From Mycobacteroides salmoniphilum (GTDB lineage: Bacteria; Actinomycetota; Actinomycetes; Mycobacteriales; Mycobacteriaceae), in the NCBI RefSeq assembly GCF_004924335.1, contig NZ_CP024633.1, positions 1-64,000 of the forward strand: a DNA stretch of 64,000 nt, in the 5' to 3' direction. Below are positions 29,356 through 38,620 of the stretch, one piece after another (position 1 is the first letter of the stretch; each line of letters starts with the position of its first letter). The notes under the pieces are model-generated. The model did not search any database, was not told the origin of the DNA, and was given only the letters and a program-made list of their open reading frames with translations. Position numbers and translations under genes: made by a program.

Positions 29356-30866
29356 GAGGCTCCCTGTAGTGCTGCGGCGATGACCTGTCGCCCGATGGGT
29401 GCGGCGACGGAGCCGCCGGTGGCCGCCAGTGCGCGGTCTCCGCCGTCTTCGACGAGTACCGCGATGGCCACCTGGGGGGTGACCGGCGTGGCCTGAGGAT
29501 CAGTTGTGGCGCTGGACGCGGGAGCGAAGGCGATGTACCACGCGTGCGGCGGGGTGTTGCGCGGATCGGTGCCGTGCTCGGCGGTGCCGGTCTTGGATGC
29601 GATCTGCACGCTGGGGATGGCACCGGTCTGCGCGGTGCGCTGTTCTGAGGCAATCATCAGTTCGGTCAATGTGTTCGCGATAGCGGGTGTCACGGCTTGG
29701 CCGATGTCATCCGGGGTGGTGGTGGACAGATTCGAAAGGTCTGGGCCCTTAAGGCTATCGACCAGGTGCGGCTGCATCAGCAGGCCCTTGTTGGCGACTG
29801 CCGCGGCAACCATCGCGTTCTGCAGCGGGGTCACCGCGACATCCTTTTGCCCGATGCTCGACATCGCGACGGCCGCGTCGTCGGACATCGGCCCGACAGT
29901 GGAGGTAGCCACCTGGAGCGGAATGCCGTCGAGCTCGTGGTCGAGACCGAACGCCTGCGCGGCCTTGACCAGCTTGTCGCGCTTGAGTTGTTCGGATCCG
30001 AGTTTGGCGAAGGCGGTGTTGCAGGAGCGCGCGAAGGCCTCCTTCAGCGTGGTGTTGTCGCCACCGCCACAGGAGGCTCTGTTGTAGTTCTCCAGGGTTG
30101 CGTTGCTCCCCGGCAGGAAGATGGTCGGCGACGCGGTCACCTCGGTGTTGACCGTCTTGCCATCTGCCAGTGCCGCCGCGGTAGTGATCACCTTGAAGGT
30201 CGAGCCGGGCGGGTACGTCTGCGAAATGGCGCGATTCAGCATCGGTTGCGCGGGGTCGTCCTGCAGCCGCTTCCAGGCCTCGTTCTCCTGCGCGGAATCC
30301 TGACTGGCGAGCAGATTGGGGTCGTAGGAGGGCGTCGACACCATCGCGAGGATCTTTCCGGTGGAGGGCTCGAGCGCGACCACCGAGCCGCGGCAGCCGT
30401 TCTTGCACCCACGGTGCATGGCGTCGTAGGCGGCCTGCTGCACATCGGGGCGAATCGTGGTGACCACGCTGCCGCCGCGGGGGTCGCGGCCCGTGAAGAA
30501 GTCCGCGAGCCGCCGACCGAACAGCCGAGGGTCGGATCCGTTGAGCACGCTGTCCTCGGCGCGCTCCAATCCGGCGCTCGAGTAGTTGAGCGAGTAGAAG
30601 CCGGTGATGGGTGCGTACACCAGCGGGTCCGCGTACTGCCGCAGGAACCGGAAGCGGCTGTCGGTGGCCACCGAGGAGGCGAGCAGCTGCCCACTGGCCG
30701 AAATCTGTCCCCGCTGGCGCGAGTACTCGTCGAGCAGCACCCGTTGATTGCGCGGGTCGGCTCGCAGCCCGGGCGCTGTGAACACCTGGGTGAGGGTGGC
30801 ATTGGCAAGCAGCAGCACGACCAATCCCATGACGACGAGAGACACCCGGCGGATCGATGTGTTCAT
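29352..30866 (-). CDS. pbpA: Penicillin-binding protein PbpA (class B transpeptidase)
   Basis: D,D-transpeptidase that cross-links septal peptidoglycan and pairs with the SEDS glycosyltransferase RodA. The 504-residue protein has an N-terminal membrane anchor (about 8-26), a dimerisation domain and the transpeptidase domain with SxxK at Ser222-Lys225 (GSTFK), SxN at 281-283 (SCN) and KTGT at 424-427. Its length and active-site positions match M. tuberculosis PbpA. It overlaps rodA and pknA by 4 bases at either end. A target of beta-lactams and regulated by PknB phosphorylation in other mycobacteria. Confidence 0.97.
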   Translation of the reverse strand: MNTSIRRVSLVVMGLVVLLLANATLTQVFTAPGLRADPRNQRVLLDEYSRQRGQISASGQLLASSVATDSRFRFLRQYADPLVYAPITGFYSLNYSSAGLERAEDSVLNGSDPRLFGRRLADFFTGRDPRGGSVVTTIRPDVQQAAYDAMHRGCKNGCRGSVVALEPSTGKILAMVSTPSYDPNLLASQDSAQENEAWKRLQDDPAQPMLNRAISQTYPPGSTFKVITTAAALADGKTVNTEVTASPTIFLPGSNATLENYNRASCGGGDNTTLKEAFARSCNTAFAKLGSEQLKRDKLVKAAQAFGLDHELDGIPLQVATSTVGPMSDDAAVAMSSIGQKDVAVTPLQNAMVAAAVANKGLLMQPHLVDSLKGPDLSNLSTTTPDDIGQAVTPAIANTLTELMIASEQRTAQTGAIPSVQIASKTGTAEHGTDPRNTPPHAWYIAFAPASSATTDPQATPVTPQVAIAVLVEDGGDRALAATGGSVAAPIGRQVIAAALQGAS

Positions 30867-32296
30867 ACGCGATCGATCAGGTCTGTGCGGGCCTCCGCGA
30901 TGGGGGCGGCGTTGGGCGCGGAATTAGTGGTGAGCGGCCGGCGGGCGATGTGCGATATGCGCAGCAGGATGGCCAGCAGCACGTAGTTGGACACCAGCGA
31001 CGACCCGCCATAGGAGATCCAGGGTGTGGTGAGTCCCGTCAGCGGGATCAGTTTGGTGACACCGCCGACGACGATGAACAGTTGCAGCGCCAGTGCCGCC
31101 GACAGCCCGCAGGCGAGCAGCTTGCCGAAGCTGTCCCGCACCGCCAGCGCGGTGCGGAAGCCACGGACGATCAGGATGGTGAACACCAGCAGTACCCCGG
31201 CCAGGCCCACCAGTCCGAGTTCCTCACCGATTGCGGCGATGATGAAATCCGTTGAGGCGGCCGGAACCGTGCCCGGCTGGCCGTTTCCGAGGCCGGTGCC
31301 GAAGATGCCTCCGGTGGCGAAGCTGAACAGCGACTGCATCATCTGATACCCGTTACCGTCCGCGTCGGCGAAGGGGTCGAGCCAGGTTTCGACGCGCACG
31401 CGCACATGCGCAAACAGAAAGTACGCGAGGAACGCGCCGACGACGAAGAGACCAAGCCCGATCAGCACCCAGCTGATCCGTGCCGTGGCGATGTACAGCA
31501 CCGTCAGGAACGAGGTGTAGAGCAGCAATGAGGTGCCCAGGTCTTTCTCAAAGACCATGACTCCGACCGAGATTGCCCATACCGCCAGCAGCGGGCCGAG
31601 GTCCCTGGCCCGAGGCGACTCCACGCCCCAGTAGCTGCGGCCGGCGGTGCGGAATAGGTCGCGTTTCGTCATCAAGAAGGCGGCAAAGAACACCAGCAAC
31701 AGGATCTTGGCAGCCTCGGCGGGCTGAATCGACAAGAACGGCAACTCGATCCAGATCTTGGCGCCATTTCTTTCCGAGGCCGAGGATGGCAGCAGCGCCG
31801 GGATGGCCAGTAAGACGATGCCGACGATCCCGAAGGTGTACCCGTATCGCGCCAGCACGCGGTGGTCCTTGACGGCAGCCAGCACACCGACAAGTGCCGC
31901 GACACCGACCAGCGTCCATAGCACCTGCGCGTTGGCTTCCAGGGTCTCGGTGCCGTCACCGGCGGCCACCTTTGCCAGGTCCAGGCGATGGATCATGACG
32001 AGTCCGAGGCCGTTGAGCAGCGCGACACAGGGCAATAGCAGCGGATCGGCGTACGGGGCGTAGCGGCGAATTCCCAGGTGCGCCAACATAAACAGGACGA
32101 GGTACGCAAGGCCGTACTTCAGCAGGTCCAGTGACAGACCGCGTTCGAGGTTGGCCTCGACGAGGATCAGGGCGACGGTGGTGATCGCGGCGGCGAAGCC
32201 GAGTAGCCCCAACTCCGCACTGCGTCGTGTGGATTGGGGCGGTGGCGCGGTGCCTGCCCCACGGGCCACTACAGCGGTTTGGGGCGCCGTCGTCAT
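30863..32296 (-). CDS. rodA: SEDS-family peptidoglycan polymerase RodA
   Basis: Membrane glycosyltransferase that polymerises lipid II. The ATG at 32296 (MTTAPQTAVVARG) overlaps the pstP stop as ATGA and gives 477 residues; the same frame runs further upstream but would lie inside pstP. About twelve membrane helices are visible. SEDS hallmarks include NGAKIWIELPFLSIQPAEAAK, ARPS-like DLGTSLLLY (catalytic Asp region), GYQMMQSLFSFATGGIFGTG and the C-terminal TGLTTPWISYGGSSL. It forms the polymerase half of the RodA-PbpA pair. Confidence 0.96.
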   Translation of the reverse strand: MTTAPQTAVVARGAGTAPPPQSTRRSAELGLLGFAAAITTVALILVEANLERGLSLDLLKYGLAYLVLFMLAHLGIRRYAPYADPLLLPCVALLNGLGLVMIHRLDLAKVAAGDGTETLEANAQVLWTLVGVAALVGVLAAVKDHRVLARYGYTFGIVGIVLLAIPALLPSSASERNGAKIWIELPFLSIQPAEAAKILLLVFFAAFLMTKRDLFRTAGRSYWGVESPRARDLGPLLAVWAISVGVMVFEKDLGTSLLLYTSFLTVLYIATARISWVLIGLGLFVVGAFLAYFLFAHVRVRVETWLDPFADADGNGYQMMQSLFSFATGGIFGTGLGNGQPGTVPAASTDFIIAAIGEELGLVGLAGVLLVFTILIVRGFRTALAVRDSFGKLLACGLSAALALQLFIVVGGVTKLIPLTGLTTPWISYGGSSLVSNYVLLAILLRISHIARRPLTTNSAPNAAPIAEARTDLIDRV

Positions 32297-33807
32297 GACA
32301 CGGTCCGGCAGGTAACGCCCGGCTCTTGTGGTGGCGCCGGCAAGGGCGCCGGCGCAGGAGTGGATGTTGTGGTCGGCGTGGTGCTCGCGCCGGGGCTCGT
32401 CGTGGACGTAGGCGTGGGGGACGGCCGCGTGGTGGTCGTGGTGGCGGCGGCGGAGCCGGATGTGGTGGACGGGGTGCGTCCGGCGGTGGTCGGCGCGGGT
32501 GGCGGGGTCTTGGGGGCGGGCGGCGCGCACGGTGGCAGCGCGTTCTTGGTGAGCTGACGCAACTGGCCGATCGCCTGGTCCAGGGTGCCACCGGGCAGGC
32601 CGGCTTCGACCTGCTGTCGCTCGGACGGCCGCAGGTCTGACACCTTGAAGTACTTGCAGGACAGGCCGGATGCGGGTTCGCCGTAGCTCACCAGCGACAT
32701 GTCCCCACGGCTGTCGAGGCAACCGACGAGGTCGGGCCGCTGTAGTCGATAACCGAGGAGTGAGCCCTGGACGCCCTGCATGATGGAGACGTTGCCCTCA
32801 TGGGCGCTCACGTAGTAGTTGTTCAGCACCACGCGGCGGCCGATCGCCAGTCCGGACAGCGCGATCAAGACCACGAGCACCGCCGCGATCAACCAGCGCA
32901 GCCGGCGCTTCTTGGGCTTAGCCGGATCGGAATCGGTTGTGTCGGAATCGGATTCATCCTCGGCCGGCTCCGGCTCTTTGAGGGTGCGCTGAATGGCGGC
33001 GGCGCGCCCGGCCGCCGTGTTCGGCGGAGGGGTGTCGGTGTCGTCATCGGCGGATATCGCCCCCGCCACGATCGGCCGGGTCTGCCCGTAGTCCAGCTCC
33101 ACGACATCGGCGACGACCACGGTGACGTTGTCGGGTCCCCCGCTGCGCAGGGCGAGCTCGATGAGCCTGTCGGCCGCGGCGGAGACATCGGGGATTTCCA
33201 ACGCCTCGGCGATGGTTTCGTGACTGACCGGGTCGGAGAGTCCGTCCGAACAGAGCAGGTATCTGTCCCCGGCCTGCGCCTCACGCATGATGAGCGTCGG
33301 TTCGACGGGTGCACCGGTGAGCGCACGCATGATCAGCGAGCGCTGCGGATGGTTGTGCGCCTGCTCGGGGGTAATGCGCCCCTCGTCGACAAGAGTCTGG
33401 ACGAAGGTGTCGTCCTTGGAGATCTGGGCCAGCTCACCGTCGCGCATCAGATAGGCGCGCGAGTCACCGATGTGCACCATGCCCAACCGTTTTCCGGCGA
33501 ACAGGAAGGCCGTCAGGGTGGTGCCCATTCCGTCCAGCTCCGGTTCGGCGCGCACGTGATCGGCGATCGCCCCATTACCTGAGTAGACCGCGTCGGCCAG
33601 CGTGTCCAGCAGGTCGCCACCGGGTTCGTCGTCGTCGAGCGGCGCCAATGCGGCGATGACCAGCTGAGAGGCGACCTCGCCGGCGGCATGACCGCCCATG
33701 CCGTCGGCCAATGCCAAAAGACGGGCTCCGGCATAGACCGAGTCCTCGTTGTTCGACCGCACAAGTCCGCGGTCGCTACGCGCGGCGTAGCGAAGTACCA
33801 GTGTCAC
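32293..33807 (-). CDS. pstP: PP2C-type serine/threonine phosphatase PstP
   Basis: The sole PP2C phosphatase of mycobacteria; it dephosphorylates PknA, PknB and their substrates. The GTG start at 33807 overlaps fhaB by 4 bases. The 504-residue protein has the PP2C domain (1-235) with metal-binding Asp in RSNNEDSV, LADGMGGHAAG, VHIGDSRAYL, LLCSDGLSD and SGGPDNVTVV. A membrane helix (about 303-322) follows, then an extracellular domain ending in a long Thr/Pro/Ala-rich low-complexity tail. Its position first after the FHA genes matches M. tuberculosis. Confidence 0.97.
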   Translation of the reverse strand: MTLVLRYAARSDRGLVRSNNEDSVYAGARLLALADGMGGHAAGEVASQLVIAALAPLDDDEPGGDLLDTLADAVYSGNGAIADHVRAEPELDGMGTTLTAFLFAGKRLGMVHIGDSRAYLMRDGELAQISKDDTFVQTLVDEGRITPEQAHNHPQRSLIMRALTGAPVEPTLIMREAQAGDRYLLCSDGLSDPVSHETIAEALEIPDVSAAADRLIELALRSGGPDNVTVVVADVVELDYGQTRPIVAGAISADDDTDTPPPNTAAGRAAAIQRTLKEPEPAEDESDSDTTDSDPAKPKKRRLRWLIAAVLVVLIALSGLAIGRRVVLNNYYVSAHEGNVSIMQGVQGSLLGYRLQRPDLVGCLDSRGDMSLVSYGEPASGLSCKYFKVSDLRPSERQQVEAGLPGGTLDQAIGQLRQLTKNALPPCAPPAPKTPPPAPTTAGRTPSTTSGSAAATTTTTRPSPTPTSTTSPGASTTPTTTSTPAPAPLPAPPQEPGVTCRTVS

Positions 33808-34268
33808 GAGCGCAGCTCGATCACTGTCTTACCGATACGTACCGGCGTCCCCTGGGGAACCCGCAGTGCCGTCGTCACCTTCTCCCTATCCAGATATGTG
33901 CCGTTGGTCGATCCTAGATCCTCGACGTACCAATCCGGCCCGCGTGGCGATAGCCGCGCGTGCCGCGTCGACGAGTAATCGTCGGTCAGGACCAGGGTTG
34001 AGTCGTCGGCGCGGCCGATCAGAATGGGCTGTGTGCCGAGCGTTATCCGCGTGCCCGCAAGTGCACCCTCGGTGACCAGGAGGTACTGCATCTGCCGCTT
34101 GCCCGCCTTCGCGGGACGAATGGCGCGCAGGTTGAGCCCGCGATTGGCCATCAGCTGACCGGTCGGGGCGTAGATATCGGTCCGCAGGATGCGCAGCACC
34201 GACCAGATGAACACCCACAGCAGTAACAGGAACCCACCGCGGGTGAGCTGGAGCACCAGTCCCTGCAT
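33804..34268 (-). CDS. fhaB: FHA-domain protein FhaB (FipA)
   Basis: The 154-residue protein has a short N-terminal membrane helix (GGFLLLLWVFIWSVLRIL) and a C-terminal FHA domain (about 80-150) with GRADDSTLVLTDDYSSTRHARL and DLGSTNGTYLD, which binds phospho-Thr. The M. tuberculosis orthologue links FtsZ and FtsQ and is phosphorylated by PknA. It overlaps pstP by 4 bases, so it is the upstream member of the coupled operon. A 150-base gap separates it from fhaA, room for a promoter of its own. Confidence 0.95.
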   Translation of the reverse strand: MQGLVLQLTRGGFLLLLWVFIWSVLRILRTDIYAPTGQLMANRGLNLRAIRPAKAGKRQMQYLLVTEGALAGTRITLGTQPILIGRADDSTLVLTDDYSSTRHARLSPRGPDWYVEDLGSTNGTYLDREKVTTALRVPQGTPVRIGKTVIELRS

Positions 34269-34418
34269 CCGGTTGTCGTTCCTCTCGCTGGTCCATCGCG
34301 CCTCGGCGAGGGTGTCCGGAGACCGGACATATTCGGCAGGGCAACGATACTTGGCTGGGTTACCCGCCGGGGCCCGATACGTGCAGCCTGTGTCGAACGC
34401 GGTGTTGCCGATGCGGTC

Positions 34419-35801
34419 CTACTGCACCCGAACGATGATCTCGGAGTGGCCCAGCCGGATGATGTCGCCGTCAGCCAACTGCCACTCGGTGACGGGGGCG
34501 TTGTTGACCGTGGTGCCGTTGGTCGAGTTGAGATCCGACAGCAATGCGGCATGCCCGTCGAAGCGCACCTCGAGGTGACGACGCGAGACGCCAGTGTCCG
34601 GCAGCCGGAACTGGGCGTCCTGGCCGCGGCCGATCACATTGGTGCCCTCGCGTAATTGGTAGGTGCGGCCGCTGCCGTCGTCCAGCTGCAAGGTGATGGT
34701 GGTACGTCCGGACCCAGCGCCGCCTCCGGTCGGGGCGCCGTAGTCGGGGCTGCTCTGGTAGCCGCCGTGTTCGTAGTCGCCGTATTCGGGCTCCCCGTAA
34801 CCACCCTGGGGCGATCCGTATCCGCCCTGCTGCGGCGGGGCGCCGTAGCCACCCTGCTGTGGGTACGCGGGGGGACGACCGTAGTCCTGGCCCGGAGGAG
34901 GACCTTGCGGTGCGCCGTACCCACCGCCCTGCTCGTACTCGCCGTAGTTGGGGCGAGGAGGCTCACCGTATCCGCCCTGTTGCGGCGGGGCGGGGTAGCC
35001 ACCTTGCTGCGGAGGCGCCGGTGGGCGACCGTAGTCCCCGCCGCCTTGGGCAGGGCCTCCGTACCCGCCCTGGTCGTAACCACCGCGGCCACCTTGCTCA
35101 TATCCGCCCTGCTGTGGCGGGCGCGGTGGGTAGCCGCCCTGCTCGTAGCCGGCCGGTGGGCGACCGTAGTCCTGACCGTGCTGCTGGCCCTGTCCGTAGC
35201 CGCCGCCTTCGTAGCCGCCCTGGCGCGGGGGGTATCCCTGGTCGCCTTGTGGGGGCTGCTGACCGCGCGGATCCTGATCGGGACGCCCGTACCGGTCGTC
35301 CTCCCGGCCGTACTCTTCGCCGGGGCGTCCCTGCTGGGGACCTGGGTTGTCAGTCATGGATGCTCCTGGTTGTGAATCCGGGGTCGAAGGGGCAGTCGTC
35401 ACGGCGCCGTGCGTACGGTCCCGCTTGGTATCGGGATTGACCACACCGCGCGTGCGAAACTGGCCGGTGTGCAAGTTCGGTGATTGTTCGAATCGGACAA
35501 CAACTTCACCATACGTTTGCCACCCCTGATCGCGAATATATTCGCGCAGGTGTTCGGCGAACGTGTCTGGGTTGAGATCGCGGTCGTCGGCCGCTTTCTC
35601 GTGATCTCCGGTGCTGAGGAGAACGAAGAACTCATTGGGAGTCAGCAGCCGCCCCTCGCCCGCGGACCTGACTCCGTCGGCGGCCTCGCGTCGCAGCGAG
35701 GCCTGCACTTCCTGGGGAACGATGCTGCCGCCGAATACGCGCGCGAAGGCATCGCCGACCACGTCTTCAAGCTTGCGCTCGAAGCGCTGGACAATTCCCA
35801 T
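34419..35801 (-). CDS. fhaA: FHA-domain protein FhaA with DUF3662 domain
   Basis: Scaffold that binds the phosphorylated pseudokinase MviN/MurJ and regulates peptidoglycan precursor export. The frame is open to 36737, but the ATG at 35801 (MGIVQRFERKLEDVV) sits behind AAAGGAGGAGG and gives 460 residues; a longer form would run through tRNA-Leu. Domains: DUF3662 (1-110), a Gly/Tyr/Gln/Pro-rich repeat region (about 150-370, dozens of QGGYG-type units), and a C-terminal FHA domain (about 385-460) with GRGQDAQFRLPDTGVSRRH and DLNSTNGT. The repeat region is longer and more regular than a simple linker requires. Confidence 0.94.
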   Translation of the reverse strand: MGIVQRFERKLEDVVGDAFARVFGGSIVPQEVQASLRREAADGVRSAGEGRLLTPNEFFVLLSTGDHEKAADDRDLNPDTFAEHLREYIRDQGWQTYGEVVVRFEQSPNLHTGQFRTRGVVNPDTKRDRTHGAVTTAPSTPDSQPGASMTDNPGPQQGRPGEEYGREDDRYGRPDQDPRGQQPPQGDQGYPPRQGGYEGGGYGQGQQHGQDYGRPPAGYEQGGYPPRPPQQGGYEQGGRGGYDQGGYGGPAQGGGDYGRPPAPPQQGGYPAPPQQGGYGEPPRPNYGEYEQGGGYGAPQGPPPGQDYGRPPAYPQQGGYGAPPQQGGYGSPQGGYGEPEYGDYEHGGYQSSPDYGAPTGGGAGSGRTTITLQLDDGSGRTYQLREGTNVIGRGQDAQFRLPDTGVSRRHLEVRFDGHAALLSDLNSTNGTTVNNAPVTEWQLADGDIIRLGHSEIIVRVQ

Positions 35802-36037
35802 GCCTCCTCCTTTCGGCGATCGCGTGGCAGTTCTGAGCGCATGACACAGCGCACCGCCACGAGCGGATCTCGAGTAGATCGTATCGGTTTGATGATCGTC
35901 GGCACCCACTCCTCTATTACGAGACGACATCGTCTTGGCACCAAGAGGCCTTCTACGCTCGCCGTATGTGACGATTGGCGTGCGTAGACGGGCTTTCGCT
36001 GGGCGTTCTCGGTTCAAAGGTGGGGTCCGGAGCGTGA

Positions 36038-36043
36038 TAGGCT
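36038..36043 (+). promoter_or_regulatory. -10 element of tRNA-Leu
   Basis: TAGGCT matches the mycobacterial -10 pattern and ends 13 bases before the tRNA, the same geometry as at tRNA-Ile. A weak -35 (TTCAAA at 36013) is 19 bases upstream. Confidence 0.45.
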
Positions 36044-36056
36044 CTCGCGGTCGTTG

Positions 36057-36139
36057 GGGCGAGTGGCGGAATGGCAGACGCGCTGGCTTCAGGTGCCAGT
36101 GTCCTTCGGGACGTGGGGGTTCAAGTCCCCCTTCGCCCA
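36057..36139 (+). tRNA. tRNA-Leu (anticodon CAG)
   Basis: The acceptor GGGCGAG pairs with TTCGCCC (one G-U). The anticodon stem CTGGC/GCCAG encloses TTCAGGT (anticodon CAG). There is a long variable arm (TGTCCTTCGGGAC) typical of tRNA-Leu and a GGGGG TTCAAGT CCCCC T-arm. No CCA is encoded. Confidence 0.97.
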
Positions 36140-36170
36140 CAAGTGAGTGGGCTAGGAAGCCCAACGATGG

Positions 36171-36204
36171 AAGGCCGGAGACCCGCTGGGTTTCCGGCCT
36201 TTTG
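36171..36204 (+). terminator. Terminator after tRNA-Leu
   Basis: AAGGCCGGA-G-ACCC (36171-36184) pairs with GGGT-T-TCCGGCCTT (36188-36201) around a 3-base loop, with one internal mismatch, and ends in a short T-run. It lies 31 bases past the tRNA. Confidence 0.75.
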
Positions 36205-36290
36205 CGTTGTGGGCGGAGTGCCAGGCGCACGTGCCCGCCGTACCAAGCAGTCGGAGTGTTTCCTATGATTCGGGCAACGAGGGGGAAGAG

Positions 36291-36911
36291 ATGCCCGATT
36301 CGTCCATAGGCGACGAGGATGCTGACCGGCGTGAGGCGCCGCAAGGCCGGGGTGCCGTGCGGTGGCAAGAGCCGGGCGTCACCACGCCGCGGCCGCCTAC
36401 CGTCGCCGAGTCGCGGGCTCGCGACAAAGCACGCCGGACCCGCGAGGCCGAACGGCGGCTCGCGGAGGTCCAGGCCCAGAAGGCAGCGGAACGGCGCCGG
36501 ACCCGCAACCACGTCCTGATGGGTTCCATGGTTGTCGCAGGTATCGCGGCGGTGGTGGCCGTGGGCTACGCGGTGATCGACCGCGATGACGATGTCGAAG
36601 CGACGTGCGTCCAGGACGGCTCTAATGTCGTCGCGCCCGAGGAGTACTGCGAGCGCGGTACCGCGTCGTCCGCGGGCGGCGGCGTCTTCATCTACGCCGG
36701 ATCGCCCTATCGGTACTACTACGGTGGACGGAATCAAGGCATTGGAACCATCGCATCCGGCGGCAATCTTGAACTGCCCAGGGGCACGCGGGCCAAGACC
36801 AGCTCGGGTACCACGCTCACCAAATCCGATGGTTCGGGCAGTGTTTCACGGTCTCCGTCGGTATCGCGCGGCGGCTTCGGGTCCAGCAGCTCGGGAAGTT
36901 CGGGGAGCTGA
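36291..36911 (+). CDS. DUF1190/YgiB-like membrane protein
   Basis: The ATG at 36291 follows GGGGGAAGAG; the frame extends upstream without support. The 206-residue protein has a charged coiled coil (SRARDKARRTREAERRLAEV, about 40-75), one membrane helix (about 81-99), then an extracytoplasmic part with two Cys (ATCVQDGSNV..EEYCERG), a Tyr-rich block SPYRYYYGGRNQGIG and a Ser/Gly tail containing SRGGFGSSS. The two Cys and the RGGFG tail resemble YgiB/DUF1190 proteins of enterobacteria, which are also encoded directly before a glutathionylspermidine-synthase-like gene, as here (stop and start overlap as TGATG). The assignment is by pattern and context. Confidence 0.65.
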   Translation: MPDSSIGDEDADRREAPQGRGAVRWQEPGVTTPRPPTVAESRARDKARRTREAERRLAEVQAQKAAERRRTRNHVLMGSMVVAGIAAVVAVGYAVIDRDDDVEATCVQDGSNVVAPEEYCERGTASSAGGGVFIYAGSPYRYYYGGRNQGIGTIASGGNLELPRGTRAKTSSGTTLTKSDGSGSVSRSPSVSRGGFGSSSSGSSGS

Positions 36912-38077
36912 TGCGGCGTGAGCACGCGCGGCCCCGCCCCGGTTGGGAAGAAACCGTTGTCTCCCAGGGAATGTGTTACGGCACGCCCGCGCGGATGGCG
37001 GACGGTAGCGACCGTCCCTACTGGGACGAGTCGGTCCACTACGTCTTCGACATGGACGAGGTGCTGTCCCTAGAAGCCACCGTCGAAGTGCTGCACTCCA
37101 TGTGCCTGGACGCAGTCGAGCATGTGATCCTCACCGGGCGCTACCGAGATTTCGGGGTGCCGGAATGGTCCTGGGAACACATCGAAAAGTCTTGGCGCCG
37201 AAGAGATCCCCATCTGTACGGGCGCTTCGACCTGCGATATGACGGACGGCGGCCACCGGTCCTGCTCGAGTACAACGCCGATACCCCCACCTCATTGCTG
37301 GAGGCGTCGATCCTGCAGTGGCACTGGAAAACGGATGTGTTCCCCGAGGACGACCAGTGGAACTCCCTGCATGAACAGCTGGTCGCACGCTGGACGCAGA
37401 TCAGTAAGCAACTTGCCGGTACGGAGACACATTTCACCTGGTCATCGGCGGACCAGACCGGTGAAGACAACGTGACCCTGGCGTATCTGCAGGAGTGTGC
37501 GGCCGAGGCCGGGATCAACACGGTGGGCCTGCCCATCGAGGATATCGGCTGGGATCACGACCTCAACCGGCTCGTGGACCTCGAAGAGGCGCCGATCGAA
37601 TCGATCTTCAAACTGTATCCGTGGGAGTGGATCCTCGACGATGACTTCGGCCGCCACGCCCTGGACCTTCTGCCCGAGACGCTGTGGATCGAGCCGCTGT
37701 GGAAAACGCTCTTGAGCAACAAGGCGATTCTTGCGGTTCTGTGGGAGATGTACCCCGGCCACCCCAATCTGCTGCCGGCCTATCTCGACAACCCACACGA
37801 GCTGACCGAGTACGTCCGTAAGCCGAAACTTGGGCGAGAAGGGGCCAACATCACCGTGGTGGGAGCGGGCTATGAGACGGCCACCGGCGGTGTCTACGGT
37901 GAGGAAGGCTACGTCTACCAGTTGCTCGACCCGCTGCCGGAGTTTGACGGCATGAGGCCCGTCCTCGGTGCCTGGATAGTCGGCGACGAATCGGCGGGGC
38001 TGGGGATACGGGAGACAGCCGGCCTGATCACCGACGATGGCGCCGCGTTCGTTCCGCACCGGATTCCAGCTCAATAG
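36911..38077 (+). CDS. Glutathionylspermidine synthase-like ATP-grasp ligase (YgiC/YjfC type)
   Basis: The 388-residue protein corresponds to the synthetase domain alone; the N-terminal amidase domain of true glutathionylspermidine synthase is absent. Blocks seen are RPYWDESVHYVFDMDEV at the N-terminus, RFDLRYDGRRPPVLLEYNADTPTS, LYPWEWILDD and the ATP-grasp lysine/glycine loop KPKLGREGANI with an acidic GYVYQLLDPLPEFD. The reaction would be ATP-dependent amide bond formation. Mycobacteria make mycothiol and lack glutathione, so the acceptor and donor are unknown. It is coupled to the DUF1190-like gene and followed by DUF350, the same trio seen in other phyla. Confidence 0.88.
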   Translation: MRREHARPRPGWEETVVSQGMCYGTPARMADGSDRPYWDESVHYVFDMDEVLSLEATVEVLHSMCLDAVEHVILTGRYRDFGVPEWSWEHIEKSWRRRDPHLYGRFDLRYDGRRPPVLLEYNADTPTSLLEASILQWHWKTDVFPEDDQWNSLHEQLVARWTQISKQLAGTETHFTWSSADQTGEDNVTLAYLQECAAEAGINTVGLPIEDIGWDHDLNRLVDLEEAPIESIFKLYPWEWILDDDFGRHALDLLPETLWIEPLWKTLLSNKAILAVLWEMYPGHPNLLPAYLDNPHELTEYVRKPKLGREGANITVVGAGYETATGGVYGEEGYVYQLLDPLPEFDGMRPVLGAWIVGDESAGLGIRETAGLITDDGAAFVPHRIPAQ

Positions 38078-38097
38078 GGACACCGAATACCAGAGAA

Positions 38098-38550
38098 ATG
38101 GGGATCGCAACCATGAACGCTGCAGGGTATTGGTCGATAGTCGCGCACGGGGCCGCAGCAATCTGGCTTTACGCGGCAGTCGGTTTCGTGCTGATGGTCG
38201 TGGGATTCTTTGTGCTGGACTGGACAACTCCCGGTCCGCTGCGGCAGATGGTCCGCGTGGGCCTGCCCAACGCCGCCGTGATCACCGCGGCGGGACTCCT
38301 CTCGCAGGCGTTCGTGATCGTGCTCGCCATCTATACCGCGTCGGGGAACATCGTCGAAGGACTGTTGCGCACTCTGGTGTTTGGACTCATCGGTATTGCG
38401 GCACAGACGATCTGCATCAGGCTGATCGAGTGGGTGGTGGGCCTCGATGTTGGAGATTTGTTGGCGCACAAGAGGTTCACACCCGCAACCCTCGTTGTCG
38501 CCGCCGCTTACGTGGCCGTGGGTCTGATTATCGCCGCTGCGATTCTGTGA
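38098..38550 (+). CDS. DUF350 membrane protein
   Basis: The 150-residue integral membrane protein has four predicted helices (about 19-40, 55-75, 85-106 and 125-149). It matches the DUF350 pattern: a first helix ending GFFVLDWTTPG, then LLSQAFVIVLAIY and a third around LVFGLIGIAAQTI. An alternative start at ATG 38113 (MNAAGYWSIVAH) is equally plausible; neither has a strong Shine-Dalgarno. It is 20 bases after the ATP-grasp gene. DUF350 genes recur with YjfC/YgiC-type ligases in many bacteria, which supports a shared envelope function. Confidence 0.82.
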   Translation: MGIATMNAAGYWSIVAHGAAAIWLYAAVGFVLMVVGFFVLDWTTPGPLRQMVRVGLPNAAVITAAGLLSQAFVIVLAIYTASGNIVEGLLRTLVFGLIGIAAQTICIRLIEWVVGLDVGDLLAHKRFTPATLVVAAAYVAVGLIIAAAIL

Positions 38551-38620
38551 TCCGAGTGGTTGAGTCGACGAGCCCGTCGATGCGCGCGACATAAGCGAAC
38601 GCTCCGCTACCGTCATACCC

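Noticed and set aside
32297..32722. Upstream extension of rodA to a 619-residue protein
   Set aside because: The added part lies inside pstP in another frame; the ATGA overlap at 32293-32296 is the expected start.
34700..35345. Periodic repeats that might be a CRISPR array
   Set aside because: They are in-frame codon repeats (Gly/Tyr/Gln) of FhaA of uneven spacing, with no conserved repeat/unique spacer pattern.
35802..36737. Upstream extension of fhaA to give a 772-residue protein
   Set aside because: The extra part would run antisense through tRNA-Leu, its terminator and the DUF1190-like gene; the ATG at 35801 has a strong Shine-Dalgarno.
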